Of a stretch of 64,000 bases of DNA, positions 61,266-64,000 are shown in pieces; the first letter of the stretch is position 1, and the number at the start of each line of letters is the position of its first letter. A program made the position numbers and the translations under genes. Below the pieces are notes generated by a model. It was not told where the DNA came from. It saw only the letters and a program-made list of their open reading frames with translations, and did no database searches. Source of the DNA: Ascoidea rubescens DSM 1968. Lineage: Eukaryota > Ascomycota > Saccharomycetes > Ascoideales > Ascoideaceae. Location of the stretch: positions 682,001 through 746,000 of the forward strand of contig NW_017962918.1 of NCBI RefSeq assembly GCF_001661345.1, given 5' to 3'.

Positions 61266-61721
61266 ATGTCTTATGCCACAGTATTTAATGCAGTCAATTA
61301 TTCAAGCACTGTATTAAATGATCATAATAACGCTGCATCTCAAAGAAATCGGATCAAATATAGAGAGGAGTTCAAACAACATTACGATAGATTAAATTTA
61401 AACGATTCAGTTAAAGAAAGAATAGATCAAATGATTTACGCGATTAATAAATTAATTAGTAATACATTTCTTGGAATATTGATCAATGATTTACAAAACT
61501 TATGGAAAAAAAAACAAGAAGTAGGATGGATAAAGTCAATTAAATTGTTAATTAAAAAAAAGACGACTTTAAAAAATATTAGTATTCAAAGGTTAATGAT
61601 TTGCACTTTGTCAATTTTTATGCATTCCATCTTACTTATGGGGCTAATCTCTATTAGTGGTGTATTAGGTGTTAGTTTGATTGCAGCTCTTACTCTACCG
61701 TTTATATTGCTCTTTTTATAA
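61266..61721 (+). CDS. Unrecognised small membrane protein
   Basis: 151 residues from an ATG after a T-rich leader. The first 110 residues are soluble and basic (REEFKQHYDRLNLNDSVKER, WKKKQEVGWIKSIKLLIKKK). Two hydrophobic segments fill the C-terminus (about 112-129 and 130-151, LMICTLSIFMHSILLMGLIS then VSLIAALTLPFILLFL), ending at the stop. It looks like a tail hairpin membrane protein. I cannot name a family. It lies tandem to AYR1. Confidence 0.65.
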   Translation: MSYATVFNAVNYSSTVLNDHNNAASQRNRIKYREEFKQHYDRLNLNDSVKERIDQMIYAINKLISNTFLGILINDLQNLWKKKQEVGWIKSIKLLIKKKTTLKNISIQRLMICTLSIFMHSILLMGLISISGVLGVSLIAALTLPFILLFL

Positions 61722-62006
61722 AATACATCATATATAGTCATGATTGTAAAGGTCAATACCATTATTGACAACTAACAAAAATAAATACGATAAAGATATA
61801 CTTGTATACAAGTATATTGGTTTATAGTTAGAGATCAAAATCATGTGATCTGGTTTTTTGTTGTGCATCCAGTAAAGATAAATGAATTTTGAATGGTAAT
61901 GGTAACCTCAAGATATATTATTGATAGGTGTTGATTTATAAAGATAACAATTTTTGGTTGAAATAGTATTAAGAAGGCTAGTTTTATTATATTCAGAAAT
62001 ACAATA

Positions 62007-62912
62007 ATGAGTGGGAACAATGGACAGAAAACAGCCTTAATTACTGGTGCATCATCAGGAATTGGGTTTGCGGTTTCAAAAGAATTGAATAAAAGAGGGT
62101 ACAAGGTATTTGCCTGCGCTAGGAGATTGGAAGCAATGAAAGAACTAGAAGAACTTGGGATTCGAACTATCAGTTGCGATGTCACAAAACAAGAGGATGT
62201 CTTAAAAATGAAAGAAATAGTTGAAAAGGAAGTTAAGGGAGAGCAAGATAACAATAACGACAATGTTGGACTAGATATCTTGTACAATAACGCTGGACAG
62301 TCATGCACATTCCCATCGTTTGAGGTTAGTGACGAAGCTGCTAAACAATGTTTTGAAGTAAATGTATTGGCTCCAATTCGAATTACAAGAGAATTTTCCA
62401 AACTAATCATCCAAAAAAAGGGAATAATTATTTTCACTGGGTCACTAGCAGGAATCACACCATTTCCCTGGGGATCGGTCTATGGGGCAAGCAAAGCAGC
62501 AATCCACCAGTACGCAGCCATTTTACACATAGAAATGAAAGGATTGGGGGTGAGAGTGTTGAACGTTGTCACTGGGGGAGTGTTGTCGAATATTGATGAT
62601 AAAAGACCACTTCCAGAGGACTCTATGTTCAATTTCAAAGAGGGAATCGAGTCGATTGAAGGTAGAAAGACCATGGCAAAGAATAACCAGCCCTTGAGTG
62701 CTGAGGAATATGCAAGAAGGGTGTGCAACGACATTGAGAAAAACACATACCAGTTGAACACCTACAGAGGCAAGTTTTCCAGCATCTTGAGGTTTGCAAT
62801 GGGGTGGGTGCCTCGCAGCATCATGGAGTTCATCCTCCTGAAGAAGTTCATGTTGTTTCCCATCTTCAAGGTGTTGAACTCCCAGAAAGAACACAAATTC
62901 AAAAGAACCTAA
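62007..62912 (+). CDS. AYR1: NADPH-dependent 1-acyl-DHAP reductase
   Basis: 301 residues, classical short-chain dehydrogenase. TGASSGIG at 14-21 binds the cofactor, with the basic ACARR after strand 2 favouring NADPH. DILYNNAG is the NNAG motif; the catalytic Ser is in FTGSLAG and the Tyr-Lys in VYGASKAAIHQ. The PFPWGSVYGASK context and hydrophobic C-terminus (FILLKKFMLFPIFKVL) fit yeast Ayr1 (297 residues), which reduces 1-acyl-dihydroxyacetone phosphate in the ER and lipid droplets. The last third is markedly richer in G+C than the first, grading into the GC island downstream. Confidence 0.9.
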   Translation: MSGNNGQKTALITGASSGIGFAVSKELNKRGYKVFACARRLEAMKELEELGIRTISCDVTKQEDVLKMKEIVEKEVKGEQDNNNDNVGLDILYNNAGQSCTFPSFEVSDEAAKQCFEVNVLAPIRITREFSKLIIQKKGIIIFTGSLAGITPFPWGSVYGASKAAIHQYAAILHIEMKGLGVRVLNVVTGGVLSNIDDKRPLPEDSMFNFKEGIESIEGRKTMAKNNQPLSAEEYARRVCNDIEKNTYQLNTYRGKFSSILRFAMGWVPRSIMEFILLKKFMLFPIFKVLNSQKEHKFKRT

Positions 62913-63850
62913 GAAGCAAAAGCAGCATCGCTCCACTGTTGCGGGTGCAATGCATGCACACGTCATTCCACCGTTGTGTGCTTGCGAGCGTCCCGTGATC
63001 CGGCGGATCTTGTCCGTTGCCAGCCGCCGCCGCCCGTTGGGAAAGTCCCAGAAGGGCTCAGAAAAGCTGAGGAAAATCAATGGAAATTCGATGGAAAGTT
63101 CTAGCAAAACACCCTTTATTTGTGATACAGTGCCTCTGCTGCTTGTTTTCGCAAATGTATTTCTCAATCCAGAAATTTTGGGCATTTCAGTTCAGTTTTC
63201 AGTGTGATTTTCGTTGGAACCGGAGATAAAAAAAATTTTTGGTGAAATTTTCAGAGAGACCAAAAAAATTTTTTATCTAATCAGAAATAGAAATATTGCC
63301 AAATTTTATTTTCCAGATATTAATTTTCCAATTTTATTTATTGATATATCTACGGTTTCTGTCCTATATTAATAATTTGGTTTACCTTCTCAATAACTGG
63401 TTTGTTACTCTCCTGGTTTACTAATTTACTAGTTTTTAATTTGTAAAATATTTTCTCAATCACCAACCAAATATTAATCACTAAATATTCAAAGTCTCTT
63501 TGGCTCATTTTATATTCTCTGTCAAAAGAAATTTTTCAGTTCTGTTTATTTATACTATAGATCAATTTTTTCTTTTTTGTTTATTTTCAAACTGGTTTTA
63601 ATTATTAAATAATTTTGTTATTTTATTACAATAATATCTCACTCTAATACTCCATTCTCATAACAGCAATATTTACTTCTAAAGGAAACTTATTATTGTT
63701 GTCGTTATCGTTGCCATTATCAGCATCAGTGTCAGTGTCAATATCAAATTTTTAGGTTACTCTACTACACCGAAATAATTTTTCACTTTTTCATTTTATT
63801 ATTTCTTCTTACTATTATCAACCAATAGAAATATCATTATTTTTTTTAAA
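62913..63850 (+). promoter_or_regulatory. YDJ1 promoter and leader
   Basis: A GC-rich island at 62920-63060 contains the palindrome GATCCGGCGGATC (62997-63009), an inverted CCG/CGG pair of the type bound by Zn2Cys6 factors. GAAAGTTC at 63094-63101 is a minimal heat-shock-like GAAnnTTC pair. Then come about 650 bases of pyrimidine-rich leader up to the start codon. Confidence 0.5.
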
Positions 63851-64000
63851 ATGGTTAAAGAAACTAAACTCTACGATCTATTAGGTGTTTCTCCAAATGC
63901 CACTGCAAATGAAATCAAAAAGGCTTATAGAAGAAAGGCTTTGAGTTGTCACCCTGATAAAAACCCTTCTCCTGAAGCTGCTGAACAATTCAAAGATATT
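63851..64000 (+). CDS. YDJ1: Type I J-domain co-chaperone, partial (cut by window end)
   Basis: The first 50 codons of a DnaJ protein: [40 protein letters not shown], then [10 protein letters not shown]. The HPD motif that stimulates Hsp70 ATPase is intact. The MVKETK start matches yeast Ydj1 (MVKETKFYDILGV), so a cytosolic Ydj1 orthologue is likely; the Gly/Phe, zinc-finger and CAAX parts would lie beyond the window. Confidence 0.88.
   Translation, partial: MVKETKLYDLLGVSPNATANEIKKAYRRKALSCHPDKNPSPEAAEQFKDI

Overview
This is nuclear DNA of a budding yeast (Saccharomycotina). It is AT-rich with compact, mostly intronless genes. Introns occur in small ribosomal-protein genes, use GTATGT/GTACGT/GTAAGT donors and TACTAAC/TACTAAT branch sites, and there is an intron-bearing tRNA-Lys(UUU). 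Many proteins carry long Asn runs (RIM101, APC1, SKO1, MOB2). Several genes are absent from Saccharomyces cerevisiae as far as I recall (a velvet-domain factor, a DUF3445 haem N-demethylase, a UBR7/Mlo2-like protein, a FIST-like protein). That suggests an early-branching, possibly filamentous yeast; a lineage such as Ascoidea or Saccharomycopsis is only a guess. I could not decide from CTG codons whether the code is standard. I saw no transposon, retroelement, CRISPR array or sign of transfer.

Layout. 0.6-8.3 kb: cell-wall sensor (WSC family) and the pH regulator RIM101 diverge from a shared GC-rich promoter; RIM101 converges on MOB2. 8.3-21.5 kb: APC1, PSD1, IBA57 and the stress bZIP SKO1. 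21.9-32.8 kb: tRNA-Lys, the helicase CHL1, a long repeat-built KRKS/PE-rich protein, LCB1, and a velvet-domain regulator. 32.8-41.0 kb: about 8 kb without a recognisable protein gene, holding two GC-rich promoter-like islands, at 35.1-35.96 and 39.6-40.15 kb. 41-49.3 kb: a DUF2406-like protein, the ER cyclophilin CPR5, an orphan promoter, the DUF3445 protein, a stand-alone tubulin-tyrosine-ligase-like protein and a small ORF. 49.6-57.9 kb: a UBR7-like protein, a ribosome-biogenesis block (RPS14, RPS22, RPL39, a spliced non-coding snoRNA host gene), YIP3 and NOP53. 58.1-64 kb: a FIST-like mitochondrial protein, a small membrane protein, AYR1 and the start of YDJ1.

The most notable find is at 54.86-55.3 kb. 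A promoter with a Tbf1-type site and a TATA box drives a spliced transcript with no ORF. Its intron holds a box C/D snoRNA whose 12-nt guide matches 25S rRNA and predicts 2'-O-methylation at the equivalent of yeast 25S A2326 (human 28S A3809, the site assigned to SNORD79/U79, which sits in the non-coding GAS5 host gene). From memory, S. cerevisiae lacks this modification. Second is the velvet-domain factor next to the large gene desert.

A window-wide pattern helps to read the promoters. Short GC- and CpG-rich islands sit upstream of most genes, several with Reb1-like (CGGGTAA), Tbf1-like (AGCCCTAA) or CACGTG sites. They are followed by pyrimidine-rich leaders, so strand skew shows transcription direction even where no ORF exists.
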